Source: Azolla pinnata (taxonomy: Eukaryota > Streptophyta > Polypodiopsida > Salviniales > Salviniaceae). Taken from it: 52,152 nt of DNA. The notes below the pieces were generated by a model that was given only the letters and a program-made list of their open reading frames with translations, ran no database searches and was not told where the DNA came from. Location of the stretch: the NCBI GenBank assembly GCA_037176905.1, contig JBBBWG010028921.1, positions 1-52,152 on the forward strand, given 5' to 3'. Both the position numbers and the translations under genes were made by a program. Below are positions 1 through 10,984 of this stretch, in pieces (within the stretch, counting starts at the first letter, position 1; the number at the start of each line of letters is the position of its first letter).

Positions 1-24
1 CCCCCCCCCCCCCCCCCCCCCCCC
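1..24. repeat. poly-C homopolymer at window edge
   Basis: The first 24 bases are all C. This is either a real homopolymer or a sequencing or assembly artefact. It lies upstream of, and in an open frame with, the first ORF. Confidence 0.9.
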
Positions 25-151
25 GCCGCCGTACACCGTAGACCGTACAATCATCAGCATCCGCGACCGTATCCGTACGTCGCCCTGCCTGCACGACCGT
101 ACATCCAGCATCCATACGGCGGCGACGACGCCCAGCAGCAGCAGCTTACAC

Positions 152-1300
152 ATGTCGAAGCTCGCGGCCGACGTGGTGTCGTTGTACGTGAACGACCATG
201 GCGAGGCGGGCGATGGCGATCGGGATCATGCGGCCAACGGCGGCCGCGGGAAAGAAGAAGAAGATCAGGAAGAAGATCAAGGAGAAGACGGCGAAGAAGA
301 AGGCGGAGAAATGATCGAGGTCGACGCGAGATTGAAGAGCTCACGCAGCGATGGCGATGCAGCTACTGCAAACGCGGATCTGCATCACGATGCAGATGAT
401 CATCATCCCGATCAACAGGCAGCAGCGCTCCATAACAATATGCAGGCGCTCCCTTCAGTCCAAAGATCATCTGCAGGCGTACTACTGCTGCAGAAGCCGG
501 CGAGCACGGATCTGCAAGCGCCGTATAGTAGTAGATCATTCAACCCTAGCAGCAACGGATCAAGCAGCAACAACAACAACAACAACAACAACATCTACAG
601 CATGAATTGTAATATCTCCGCCAAATCTAGCTGCTCCTACAACTACCAGGTGGAGCTCGCCGACGATCCGCTCGCGTTCCTCGGCGGCGCCTCGCTCACG
701 CTGCTCAAAGAGGAGAACATCACCGTGACGGCGACATCCACCTTCAGCGACGTCGTCGTCGACAACGACATCTTCGGCTGCATTAGTTCCGCTTCCGATC
801 ACGGCCTCGAATGCCTCATCAAGCCTCGATTCCACAACGTCCCCTGCACGAGCTGCAAGATCGAGATCAATCACGTTAGCGCTGATCCGAGCGCTAAGTG
901 CAGCGTCGACAACCTTGCGTTGCGCGCCGCCGATTCTGCGATTAGCAACTCTAACATCGTCGATGAGACTAGTCACGGTGCCGATATTCATCGTACGGCT
1001 AATCACTATAATAATAATATTGTAAGTCATAGCGATCAGAATCGTTGCGGTGGCGACAACGTCTGCGGCATTGATTTCATCACAGATAGCAATCAGATCG
1101 ATTCCGGCAGCCTTAACAATGCTGCGAGTAGCGGCAGCGTTGATAATATCGTTGATGGTTATAAGACCGATAAGTGTAGCAGCACTACTACTACGTCTAG
1201 CGCCGCGGCCGCCGTTTCTATTGCTATGAATCTCAACACTAAAACCAAGGCTATGAGCAATGCCAATGCATCCTCTTTGTACAACAACATCTGGGTCTGA
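152..1300 (+). CDS. Asn/Ser-rich acidic low-complexity protein, possibly partial at 5' end
   Basis: I do not recognise this gene. From the ATG at 152 the ORF runs 382 residues to a TGA at 1298-1300. The same frame is open all the way back to the window edge, so the true start may lie upstream or in an earlier exon. Residues about 15-55 are Gly/Asp/Glu-rich and strongly acidic, with several runs of Glu. An AAC microsatellite (about 570-592) gives an eight-residue Asn run near residue 143. The rest is rich in Ser, Asn, Asp and Thr, without membrane segments or a familiar domain. Acidic and Asn/Ser-rich tails of this kind are common C-terminal to plant DNA-binding domains, so a transcription-factor C-terminal exon is possible but unproven. 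The opposite strand is also open for 269 codons across 560-1369. I prefer the plus strand because it has the longer frame and an ATG. Confidence 0.45.
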   Translation: MSKLAADVVSLYVNDHGEAGDGDRDHAANGGRGKEEEDQEEDQGEDGEEEGGEMIEVDARLKSSRSDGDAATANADLHHDADDHHPDQQAAALHNNMQALPSVQRSSAGVLLLQKPASTDLQAPYSSRSFNPSSNGSSSNNNNNNNNIYSMNCNISAKSSCSYNYQVELADDPLAFLGGASLTLLKEENITVTATSTFSDVVVDNDIFGCISSASDHGLECLIKPRFHNVPCTSCKIEINHVSADPSAKCSVDNLALRAADSAISNSNIVDETSHGADIHRTANHYNNNIVSHSDQNRCGGDNVCGIDFITDSNQIDSGSLNNAASSGSVDNIVDGYKTDKCSSTTTTSSAAAAVSIAMNLNTKTKAMSNANASSLYNNIWV

Positions 1301-2779
1301 TTTCATCCCAGTCCTCCAATCCTCTTGATTTCTGCAGGATCTCGAATTACAGTGGCCAATGTTGGGCATCTTATGATGTAATCTTATTCGCCTACTTAGC
1401 TTGGAGAACAGTTCTCAAGTTTGCCATGTGTAATCTTCACTAGTGCTAATGTGTTGTGTATCCAAATCTAGTGTGCTCTAATCTTGTCCCTTCCAATGGG
1501 CTCGGAATGGGCACTGATTCCATGGAAGTCGGCTAATCGATGGGCACTACATTATCGTTCGATAGACATCCAACTATCCCTTTAACACACATTCGGCTAA
1601 TTAGTTGTCGATTGTGAAGAGATTAAGAAGAGATCAGAGGATTTCAACGACGATGCTCATCGGTTGGATGTCAGCAAATCACCGAGCGCAACGCTTCAGT
1701 GCTCGATTGTGATGCTCGACATGTTCTCGTATCGAGTTGGTCACTGATTTCTACGGTTTAGCTTTCTCAACCATGGCCCGGCTTCGAACATATTCTGATG
1801 CATAGCTGGAGTGGTCCATCTGATCTACTACAATCTGATTCTAGCTTGTATGCTCGAATTACATTGAAGCACACAATGTACTCACTCGAACTAATTTCAA
1901 TATCTATGGATAGATCTCATTTGGCGGCCTTATGCATCTTGCCTAAGTTATATGTTAGCTTGGATGTTTTTTAATATAAATATACCTCTAGAAAGTTAGA
2001 GGTAAAAGGTACAAAGTATTTTAGATTATTCAGTCATGCGTGTACTCTCATGGCCACAATATTGTGACATGTACTTGATCAATGTAATACTTGTTTATTG
2101 TAATGATGATGCTCAATTTGCCATGAAGTTGCTGCTAATTTGTCACAAGTTTGTTAAAACTTTGTTGTGTATTTGACACACTTGCATAAATAATAATAAG
2201 AATAATAATTGTTGTTATGCAACTAAGGCATCACAAATAGACTTGCGTCTACCATGCATCAATAGTGCACCAATGGTCGTGACAAAGCAAGAAACTAACT
2301 CATAGTTACCTATTATTTATAACATTGTAAATTTAGGACCAATGTAGTACTATATCATCTTAGATATTTAAATTACATACAAATATATCAATCAATACAT
2401 ATATATAAACATACATATATACATACATATGTATATATATGAAGACACATACAAACATATATAGATGAATACATTGTACGTATGTATATTATAGTTTATA
2501 ATGATGAATGTATGTATATATGTATATTAATTGTATATAGGTTTGTATGTTCCATATGCGTGTGTACATACAGATAAATATATATATATATACACGAGGA
2601 GGAGGCAAACAAGCAAGAAGTAAGAATATCTCACATTTATAAGCTTAGACGATGAAAACTTGAGCTTCATATAGATATTTTAATATCTTCGCTCTTTAGC
2701 GTACAAGATAAAGAAATTGCAAAAGATGTATATTATGTTCTAAATATTAAAATAAAGAATATTAAGACCTACTTAACTC
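1301..2779. other. AT-rich spacer with TA/CATA microsatellite
   Basis: I see no convincing gene. The first few hundred bases are probably the 3' UTR of the upstream ORF. From about 2390 to 2600 the DNA is a degenerate TATA/CATA/TATG microsatellite. AATAAT-rich stretches near 2187-2210 could serve as polyadenylation sites. Confidence 0.6.
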
Positions 2780-3560
2780 ATGGATAGAACTCAATCAACA
2801 AAAAGTCCTAACAAAGAAATTCTTGAGCAATTTATGGACCAAAAAACGATTGCAAAAACTCTTTGTTTTCCAGATAATGTTAACTCACAAAGCCATTCCA
2901 ATGGGAGAGTGGGACAAAAATGGGGCTTCTCTTCAATGTGTTCACGATGTGAATGGCCAATTGAAATATAGAATCATTGTTTATGGAATTGCCCCAAAGT
3001 TGTACAAGTTTATCAAAGGGCAATCCGAATCATGTCTTTCTTGTGTAGGAAATTGGTTCTTAGTTGGGACAATGCTACTTGGGCTTCATTGGAAAAATCA
3101 ATAGTTTTATATGAAATAGATGAGATTGATATTATGTGATCTATACTTGAAGGACGAGTTGATAAAGAGATGGTAACAAGCATTTGTCTTTCTCAAATCT
3201 CTAGGGAAAAACTATGGTCACTTTTTAGCAGCATAACTCTTGGCATATGGATTGTAAGGTGTAAAAAGGTGTTTAAAATTATCGAAAAACCAACAAAGAA
3301 AACAAAACAATGGATATGGCATGACCTTGTTCATTCACTGCTGGGACAACATGATTTACAACGAGGAGACCCTAATAGAATTTGGTCGGGAAGGGTAGAG
3401 CTGCTAAGAGCGTAGAGATGCACTCAAGTATTTACTAGGGATAATTCTAATTTGATATAGATCAGTTATGTTTTCACGATCTTGACCCTCTTTAGTATGT
3501 AACTTTGATAGTGTATTATTAATGATAAATCTTAATTTTTGGAAAAAAAAAGAATAAGAC
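2780..3560 (+). mobile_element. decayed LINE (non-LTR retrotransposon) 3' end, reverse-transcriptase zinc-binding region
   Basis: One plus-strand frame reads through 2780-3415 with only two internal stops, TAG at 2969-2971 and TGA at 3137-3139. The translation carries Cys codons at 2939 and 2948 (C-x2-C), then His at 2975, Trp at 2984 and Cys at 2990. This fits the zf-RVT pattern found after the reverse transcriptase in plant LINEs. It continues with a Trp/Arg/Lys-rich tail containing GIWIVRCKKVF, similar to the usual ...W..RC..VF motif. An A-rich run at 3541-3551 is a plausible remnant of the poly(A) tail. The reverse-transcriptase and endonuclease parts are absent, so this is a 5'-truncated dead copy. 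Family assignment rests on motif recognition only. Confidence 0.6.
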
Positions 3561-5200
3561 GCTAAACAAATATTTTGAATTTTTTTTTTTGTAATTAAAG
3601 AAAAAATTATTATTATTATTTTAAAACATTTTATTATCTTTTAAGTGTCACGCCTGATTTGTTACGACCTAGATTGCTTGAAATTAAAATCTACCACACA
3701 TTTATTGTAACATTTTGGCAAAATTTGACTTATCAATGTGTACGTTAAACAACATCAAATTTATCGCAACATACCATGTTATTTACCACGCATGTTGCTG
3801 TGATTTATCGCAACATGTTGTAAGATATGACGAGATTTTGATGCGCAATTGATATAACTTGGCACAACGTTTTCACAGCAAATTCACTATAAAATTATGA
3901 TAAATACATGATAAATTTGACACGAATCGTAGTGGTTAAAACGTAATTTTATGCACAAAAAGAAAAAAATTAATGAACTCATCTTGCGGTAAATAATGCT
4001 GTAAATTAATAAAAATTACAAATGATTGGAGTTCACAAACCCTAATGTTAACTAAGTTAACTGACCTCTTTGTCTACTTGATAAGATTGTGATATGAGAA
4101 GTTTAATTATTATAATGTAGAGGCTTATACCAACGTAATAATATTGACAACCTCTTTGTTATTATGTGTAATAAAATTTAGTGCAGGATCTCGTGCATTG
4201 CAAGTTGCATCGCTTCAATGAATTAGTGAGAAGACAAATAGGACTAGAGTTTAGTTCTTCATTCGTAAAGAACTTGAATTCAAACTTATAGGAAATCAAA
4301 CCGAGTCAAATGCCATTTGAACAAATGAAGTTAAGTTGACAAAAAAGTTAAAGTACAAGCTAAACCACCCCAACTTGCAAAGACATTAAGCTGATGAACA
4401 GAGCCAAGTCATGGAAGACATTTGACCCACCTTTTTGCTACTCGTAGCATGCGAAGGACAACAAGAGAAGATTACTAGATATCATCCAATGAAGCTATGA
4501 AGTAATATTGTCGTCACTACATCACCAATCCAATCTGTGGGCAAGATCTGAAGAAAAAGCCTAGAATCATTTCAACATAGGCAATTAGAACGACACAAGG
4601 CGGAGATAGTGCACAAGAGAGCTAATCCAAAGTTAAAAGCCGGTGTGAATAATTCAAGAGAAGAACATGCATGATTAAAGTCGATCCCTATCATGCATTA
4701 ACCAACTTCGAAAACATTTTGTACTATGTAAAAATGGTTCTTTTACAAGCCTTTACTAAATTACTAGTGTGAAACTTCTGGTAAAAAGAAGCCCTTGTGT
4801 ACTCTGAAGGTAAACAAAGGTCCTTACCATCTTATTACATCCATATACCGAAGGTAAATACATAGTTTGATCTGCACATTTTGTATCATCAACGGAATCA
4901 AAAGCTTGCTGGTGGCTCTAAAAGAGGAAGGTGAGCAAACTGTGATGGATACAAGTTCTTTGGGATTGAAGCAGACATGAACTTGCTTGCTGTTTGAAGG
5001 AAGAAAGACAAGATGAAAGGAACAACCAAGACAAAGAATGTTGCAAATGCACGCAAGCGGCGAATGTCTTGGTGTGAGAGAACAAAGGAGGACAACATTA
5101 AGAGCATCGTGTGCTGTAACCCTTAAACCCTAAGAACCCTTTGACATAATGATGCAAGAGCTTTCTCGCAACCTTTGGATGAAGAGTCAAGTCTCCAAAA
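3561..5200. other. AT-rich intergenic DNA
   Basis: No supported gene was found. The stretch is AT-rich, with short poly-A/T and ATT runs (3575-3625). Frames are short and broken on both strands. Confidence 0.5.
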
Positions 5201-5210
5201 GTAAAAGAAA

Positions 5211-5252
5211 AAAGTCTCTGTGTCTGTCTGTCTGTCTGCCTGTCTGTGTGTC
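5211..5252. repeat. TGTC microsatellite
   Basis: An imperfect run of TGTC/TCTG tetranucleotides. Confidence 0.9.
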
Positions 5253-5454
5253 GATCGTGTGGAGCAGTACGTTACCCATGTGAACAACCACTTAATCCGG
5301 ATTGCAATCAATCCTCATGTTGAGTCCGGATGGGGGGAGGGAATCATGAGCTCCATCGATGCGAACGTCAAGTTGCAAAACACGCAAATATAATTAGCCT
5401 GTGTTCGAGACCAGAAACACCTTCTGTTATCTCTCATCATTTTTGTTTCTTTAG

Positions 5455-5810
5455 AAGACGTTGATATATCTTTCTTTCTTTCTTGCTTTCTCAGAAACAC
5501 TATTCCAGAGTGGGACTTTTATGGCACATAAATATCTCGGAGTAGCACTATCCGTATGTATGTGTGTGCGTATCAATGTATGTAAAAGGCGCGATGAAAC
5601 CGGGCCTTTACTGCATGCAAGAGCCGAAGATGAGCCGTCTCTGGGTTTCTGCTGGCGTGAGAATACGATGGACGCCTGCTCAGAAAAACCGCCTTGCGTC
5701 GTATTCATCATCTTAATGATTGCTTCATCGAGGGGGCTAGGAATCAGGTCCTGAGGGCTAGTGGCTCTCTGAAGTCAGATTTGTCGTCGAATTATCCGAT
5801 GATCAGATTG
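5455..5810. repeat. diverged duplicated block, copy A
   Basis: Three anchors occur here in the same order as in copy B near 6363-6770: gttgatatatctttctttct (5460), gaagatgagccg (about 5626) and gaattatccgatga (about 5790). The matching B anchors are gttaatatatccttctttct, gaagatgagccg and gattatccgatgc. The anchors are separated by diverged sequence, so this is an old, indel-rich duplication. No coding frame is shared between the copies. Confidence 0.45.
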
Positions 5811-6362
5811 GCAACCATCAAAAGCAAAGAAAGATGTCCCTATGAAGAAGAAGAAGATGATGATGATGATGACAATCATTCCAAATGGCTCACTACTAAG
5901 AACGATAATAACAGTACCGATATATATCAGTAGCATTGTTTGGATATCACAAAATGTTGTCACTAAAAACACAAATCAACTAAAGTTTGTACAAGAAACC
6001 CAAAAATGTCTACGAAAATTGTGGCTTATCGACTCTATAGATTTTATAACTAATGAGAGGATTTTTTTCATGATATCAGCTGCCGCTAGGAGCTGGTGTG
6101 AAGCAAAACATAATGGACCCATGCATACTGAACAGCTGAACAAAACGGAGGATCTATGCAGGGATCCTACTACGTCGTGAATTCAGAAAAGACCACAGGA
6201 CGTGTCTAATATGTTGACGAAACCAAGCGACACGATCGTCGCTCCCGCTTCCTCAGGTGTCAACTGTCAGCATTGGATGATTGTATTTGCAAGCCTCATC
6301 ATTCACTCATAGATGAGTGGATATGATCGTACACTTTGTCTCCGGGATCATTTTGGCCTAAG

Positions 6363-6384
6363 CAGATGTTAATATATCCTTCTT

Positions 6385-6425
<41 letters not shown>

Positions 6426-6770
6426 AATGTCGGGCATCATTAGAGCACATTATCCACAAAGACATTGCCTCGACCCGAGGAGGAGAAGCACTTCGTCTGA
6501 CTCTGATTCTTGTCCCATTGTGATGAGCTTAATTAAAGAGGGTTGGAAAAAACCGGGGAATGCGTAATCCCCACCCCTTTCCTCTGGCTCCTCCTTCATT
6601 AAGAAACCCTTCCGGAACTCTACGATGCAACAAAGGGCCAGAAGATGAGCCGCCCACATTTTGCGAACAACACAACAAGAGATCTGAGAGAGAGAGAGAG
6701 AGAGAGTTAAAAAACATCATCATTTATCTAAAGGGTGTTTGTTGTGGGCCGATTATCCGATGCAGCATAT
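6363..6770. repeat. diverged duplicated block, copy B, with CT and GA microsatellites
   Basis: This is the counterpart of the block at 5455-5810 and has the three anchors in the same order. It holds a long CT run at about 6379-6424 and a GA run at about 6688-6707, which differ from copy A by expansion. No gene is supported here. Confidence 0.45.
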
Positions 6771-6946
6771 GCCAGAAGATCTTTCTCTATAAGCTCCTTC
6801 TTTTTTTTTCTTTGCCGAGAGCAAAGAGTGTTTCGAGTGGATAAGGTTCGCGATTCTGGTTAGGGCCCGAGAAAACAGTCGCAAAAAAAATACGGGCGCG
6901 ATCGAGAAGGGGGGGGGGCACGAAAGCCGTCAGACAGACGACGAAC

Positions 6947-7165
6947 AAATATGTAAGATAAAAGGGAAGTTGGATTCTAGGCACTTGCTGCAGGTGCTGC
7001 TATTGTTCTTCGTAACAGAACGAGATGTGTGTGTAACAAATATATGCAGGATAAAAGGGAAGTTAGCTGCTATTGTTCTTTGTATGGGAACAAGATGTAA
7101 ATATATGTAAGATAAAAGGGAAGTTGGATTGTGGGCACTTGGTGTTGCTATTGTTCTTTGTATTC
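6947..7165. repeat. three-copy tandem repeat, 60-90 bp unit
   Basis: Three copies start at about 6947, 7038 and 7099. Each holds the core gataaaagggaagtt followed by gctattgttctt. The copies differ in length because of an internal block (ggattctaggcacttg) that is present in copies 1 and 3 but missing from copy 2. Confidence 0.85.
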
Positions 7166-7179
7166 TCCAAATACAAACA

Positions 7180-7360
7180 TTAAATGCATGTATGTATGCA
7201 TGCATGTATGTATGCATGCATGTATGTATGCATGCATGCATGCAGGTGCATGAATGTATGTGTGCATGTGTGTGCATGTATGCATGCATGCATGTATGTG
7301 CATGAATGTATGTGTGCATGTGTGTGCATGTATGCATGCATGCATGCATGCATGCGCATT
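7180..7360. repeat. CATG/TATG/TGTG microsatellite
   Basis: About 180 bases of mixed ATGC, TATG and TGTG tetranucleotides, ending at about 7356. Because the unit contains no stop, it opens spurious Met/His/Cys-rich frames on both strands. Confidence 0.95.
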
Positions 7361-7379
7361 GATTTTGGGAACAATTAAA

Positions 7380-7945
7380 AAAAAAACAAAAACGGATAAG
7401 GTCCACAAATGAAATAATAATAATAGTAGTAATAATAATAACAATCACAATAACAATAACAACAACAATAACAACAACAATAACAACAACAATAACAACA
7501 ACAATAATAAAACGATTATTATTATGATTATGATTATGATTATGATTATGATAATGATTACGATTATTGTTATTATGATTATTATTATTATTATTGTTGT
7601 TGTTGTTGTTGGAGAAGAAAAGGCGCGTCCATATTTAGTACCGAATCCCGCTTTTCTTCCTTTTTTTGTTTTTTTCTTTTTTTCGGATAATAATTCCAGG
7701 GAAGGGAAAAAAAAGGAAAAGAAAAAACAAAAAAAAAAGGGAAGGGAATTTTGTTAGCGCAAGTGGTGGCTAAACACAAGTCTATCTTCTTCTTCTTTCT
7801 TCTTCTTTCTTTCTTTCTTTCTTTCTTCTTTCTTCTTCATCTTCTTCATCTCCATTTTCTTCATCTCCATCTCCATCTCCTTCTTCTTCTTCTTCTCCAT
7901 TGACTCCTGTTACATATATATATACACACAGTCTCTTCATCAGAA
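7380..7945. repeat. microsatellite-rich leader upstream of the RING-H2 gene
   Basis: Successive simple repeats: AAT/AAC (7406-7510), ATTATG (7515-7560), ATT/GTT (7561-7612), poly-A/T stretches (7660-7740), CTT/CTTT (7784-7840) and ATCTCC/CTT (7841-7900). No gene is visible. Pyrimidine-rich tracts of this sort are common in plant promoters and leaders. Confidence 0.85.
7913..7925 (+). promoter_or_regulatory. putative TATA box of the RING-H2 gene
   Basis: The string catatatatatac lies about 230 bases upstream of the ATG at 8155. It falls between CTT-rich tracts at 7784-7900 and 7983-8030. Transcription probably starts near 7945, which would give a CTT-rich 5' UTR. This assignment is by position and composition only. 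Confidence 0.4.
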
Positions 7946-7981
7946 GTGCAGAGTTCTTCTTCTACTGTCTGTGTGTATACA

Positions 7982-8013
<32 letters not shown>

Positions 8014-8154
8014 TCTTTCTTTCTTCTTCTACTCTGAGCTGAGCTGGGCTCCGATTTCCTCCCCTCAGATCTGCAGATACATCCTCCATCCACAATCTCC
8101 TACACGGCATAATCCCTGCAAAATCAAACTTTCACTCTCACTCCCAATCCATCC

Positions 8155-9246
8155 ATGGCTCCTCGGCCCACCAGGCTATGGCTCCTGGAGGAGATGGCGA
8201 AGCAGCGCTTCGGCGGCTATGGCGGAGCCAATTACAACAGCAACATGTCTTCTTCTTCTTCTTCTTCTTTCTCTTCGTTTTCTTCTTCTTCTTCGTCTTC
8301 TTCTTCTGCTCCGCCCAGCAGCAACAATCATCCCATGTTCGGGATCGTCCTCGTCGTCATGCTCCTCATCTTCTTCCTCATGTTCTTCTTCTCGGTCTAC
8401 CTGCGCCGCGGCAGCAGCTGCCTCTCATCAACAGGGGGCCATGGCAGCAGCGGCGGCGGAAGCGGCGGTGCTAGCGGCGGTGCCATAGCCATAGCCGGAG
8501 CTGCAGAGCGGCAGCTCTACTACAATTACCTGGAAGGTCGCCACAACAGCTATGGTGTCGGTGCTGGTGCTGGGCTTTCTGCAGGATCCTCTGTTGTTTC
8601 GGCGGTGGGGCTCGATCCCGACACCATAGCCAAGCTGTTGCCGATCGTCAGGTTCGATTCCCGCAGCTTCCTGCAGCAGCAGCCTCCTCCTCCTCTGGAG
8701 AAGATGGAGATGGAGATGGAGAAGAAGATGGAGATGGAGATGGAGATGGAGATGTGCGCTGTGTGCCTTGCTGAGCTCGAGGAAGGAGAACTGGTCCGTC
8801 TTCTCCCCAACTGCAGGCACTGCTTCCATCCTCCCTGCATCGACATGTGGCTCTTCTCGCACTTCACCTGCCCCATCTGCCGCCGCAACGCAGTGCATCT
8901 CCTGCAGCTCGTCGAGGCTGGAATCATCGTCATCAAGCCTCCATCGCCGCCAGGAGAAGAAGAAGAAGATGATGATGATGATGATGATGATGATGATCGA
9001 TTCCACCGCCATAGCCATGGAGCTCCTGTGCAAGCTGCAGAGCCATCATCAGCATCATCACCAGATTCCCCATCACTGTCTTCGCTCCCATCACCAGATT
9101 CACACCCTTCACCAGATTCACCATCACCAGATTCACCAGATTCACTCCCATCACCAGATTCACCATCACTAGATTCACCAGATTCACACCCTTCACCAGA
9201 TTCACCCTCACCAGATTCAACAGATTTACCCTCGCCATCACCATGA
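8155..9246 (+). CDS. ATL-family RING-H2 finger E3 ubiquitin ligase, membrane-anchored
   Basis: A 363-residue intronless ORF, as is usual for ATL genes. Residues 31-55 are Ser-rich, and residues about 61-83 form one hydrophobic membrane segment. A GLD motif sits at 152-154 and a RING-H2 finger at 201-242: C201-x2-C204-x15-C220-x1-H222-x2-H225-x2-C228-x10-C239-x2-C242. All eight zinc ligands are present, as is the conserved Trp232. Known ATLs are membrane E3 ligases that recruit E2 enzymes through this ring and are often fast stress-response genes. The linker before the ring is an EM/EK-rich microsatellite-coded run. The tail has an acidic Glu/Asp block (about 263-277) and then repeated Ser-Pro-Asp-Ser-Pro units. 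The start is the first ATG after the CTT-rich leader and has a good context (tccATGGCT). Substrate and exact subfamily cannot be read from sequence. Confidence 0.93.
   Translation: MAPRPTRLWLLEEMAKQRFGGYGGANYNSNMSSSSSSSFSSFSSSSSSSSSAPPSSNNHPMFGIVLVVMLLIFFLMFFFSVYLRRGSSCLSSTGGHGSSGGGSGGASGGAIAIAGAAERQLYYNYLEGRHNSYGVGAGAGLSAGSSVVSAVGLDPDTIAKLLPIVRFDSRSFLQQQPPPPLEKMEMEMEKKMEMEMEMEMCAVCLAELEEGELVRLLPNCRHCFHPPCIDMWLFSHFTCPICRRNAVHLLQLVEAGIIVIKPPSPPGEEEEDDDDDDDDDDRFHRHSHGAPVQAAEPSSASSPDSPSLSSLPSPDSHPSPDSPSPDSPDSLPSPDSPSLDSPDSHPSPDSPSPDSTDLPSPSP
9050..9240 (+). repeat. coding minisatellite (caccagattca units) in the RING-H2 tail
   Basis: About ten imperfect copies of a short unit containing caccagattca encode Ser-Pro-Asp-Ser-Pro-rich sequence. 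The unit stays in frame across the array. Confidence 0.9.
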
Positions 9247-10984
9247 CAACATCCATGGCGCCAGACCTTGAAGCCCATTCTTTTAGGGTTTTTGGGGAGG
9301 GGCATTTTAGGGCAAACCGCCCCGCCCCTTCTCTGACTGCACCCCCCCTCCTCCTCCCTCTGTTGACATCAACTGTATCATACTATATATATCTCTCTCC
9401 TGATGTATGATGATGTACCTGAGGATGAATGTGTACATACCTATACAATACGTACATACATAGATATGATAAGCGAGCGATCTATGAAGAAGACCTTATG
9501 TCCAAACAAAATGTAAAGAAGAGGGGAATTCATGAAGCAAGTTCGGGTTTCTTGTCCATCATCATCATCATCATCATCATCTATCTATGTGCTTTCAATG
9601 CCGATCATCATCATGCATTGTGGGTCACAATCATCAACCACGCATTCATCATGATTGATCGATTGATCTCACCACAATCATCATCCACCAAATGACCGCT
9701 CTGATCCGATCCATCCATCCATCAATACATTAGGGTGGCTATGGAAGATGGTTGCGGCAGAATCATCAGAGTTCATGCCTTGTGCCTCAGCAGCAAGGGC
9801 ACACATTACTTAACAGGACTCTCTTGCTCATCAGAAGACCTTTCTTTCATTGAGCAAGTGAAAGCTGGATTGCGCCCATCTCAGCCTCCTGCAGTATAGA
9901 AAAACACAGACCTCTCATCTGGTGCCAAAAGTTTTTGATTCCAGCCCTTTTGCAGGTGTTTCTCTTCAATAACCAATGATATGATCAAAATGGAAGAAGG
10001 GGGAGGGGAAGAAAAGGAACAACAGAAAGAAAGAAGAAACCATCTGATGGGTAATGTGTGTTGTTAAAAATATCTGGTTGTTAAAGATCTCTCCTTTTGT
10101 CAGCGGCATCCTTTGCTACAAATAATATCCCCCTGTGGTACGATACGAATAACATCATTCGGCTCTAATTCAATCTTCCTTCCTCTTCGATTTCCTCTTA
10201 GCTTCATCATAGCTATCACCGCTGAAATCCAAACTGGAATCCATACATCCAGGGACTACTCTTCTCATGTTTCCAAATTTCGTGACGAAATTTTGAAGCT
10301 CCAAATATCAGTGGTACATACATAATCCATTTCTAATCTTACCATAGATCGCAAAAACGCAGATTCCAGAACTGATGTATGGTCACACCCCATTGCTGCT
10401 GTATAACCCACCCACCTTTTCAAAATCAACTCTAGTAATTTTACAAAACATGCCAATATTTTTGGCATTACAATCGGTTTATAGAGTGTGAGAGGGCAAA
10501 ATGGCATTCCACTACAAATGCCCTTAATAACAACCACCAAAGAATGGGCGTATAAGCTTTACAAAAAGAGAGATATGGTCAAGACCTTAACCAACCTGAA
10601 AGAAAAGGGTCCAAAATCTACGCCGAATGTATCCAGGGGGTTTAGGACCAAAGAACAACTAAAAGTGTGGCCATATTAGCGACATGTCAACCTGAAAAAA
10701 AAAAAAGCATATACATAGGATTCAGCATCTAAGCTGAATGCATCTAGGGTTTTGGGTTCTAGGTAACAAGATGATAGAACAAGTGTTGCCATATCAACAT
10801 TACAAAAAGAGTATAGCTGAGACCTTGTCTTAGGTTTAGGGTTTAGGATCCCAGGTTTAAGGCTTAGGATTTGTAGAAATAGCATGACAGATTCGATGCC
10901 CTTACACATGACAGTGACGTATTTCACCTCAGCACTACATGTAGCATAATTCATTTCCTCAACTGTGAAATTGCTCGGCAATGT
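9247..10984. other. intergenic DNA: 3' UTR of RING-H2 gene and likely 3' region of the minus-strand neighbour
   Basis: No gene is supported. An ATC/CAT microsatellite lies at about 9559-9582. The stretch near 10735-10865 has several gtttagggtt-like heptamers. Short frames exist on both strands but have neither familiar domains nor consistent splice sites. Confidence 0.5.

Noticed and set aside
560..1369. 269-codon minus-strand ORF
   Set aside because: It is antisense to the longer plus-strand ORF, with poly-Val/Ile/Ala runs that mirror the Asn and Asp repeats. Kept only as a caveat.
5690..5730. Hairpin with gaatacg/cgtattc arms as a microRNA precursor
   Set aside because: The stem is only about 11 bp with a bulge, too short for a plant pri-miRNA, and no known miRNA sequence is visible.
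7180..7448. Long Met/His/Cys-rich frames on both strands
   Set aside because: They are translations of the CATG/TATG microsatellite, which contains no stop codon in most frames. There is no start context, domain or splice support.
8428..9305. Two minus-strand and one plus-strand frame over the RING-H2 gene
   Set aside because: They are shadows. The zinc ligands and membrane segment are only in the frame starting at 8155.
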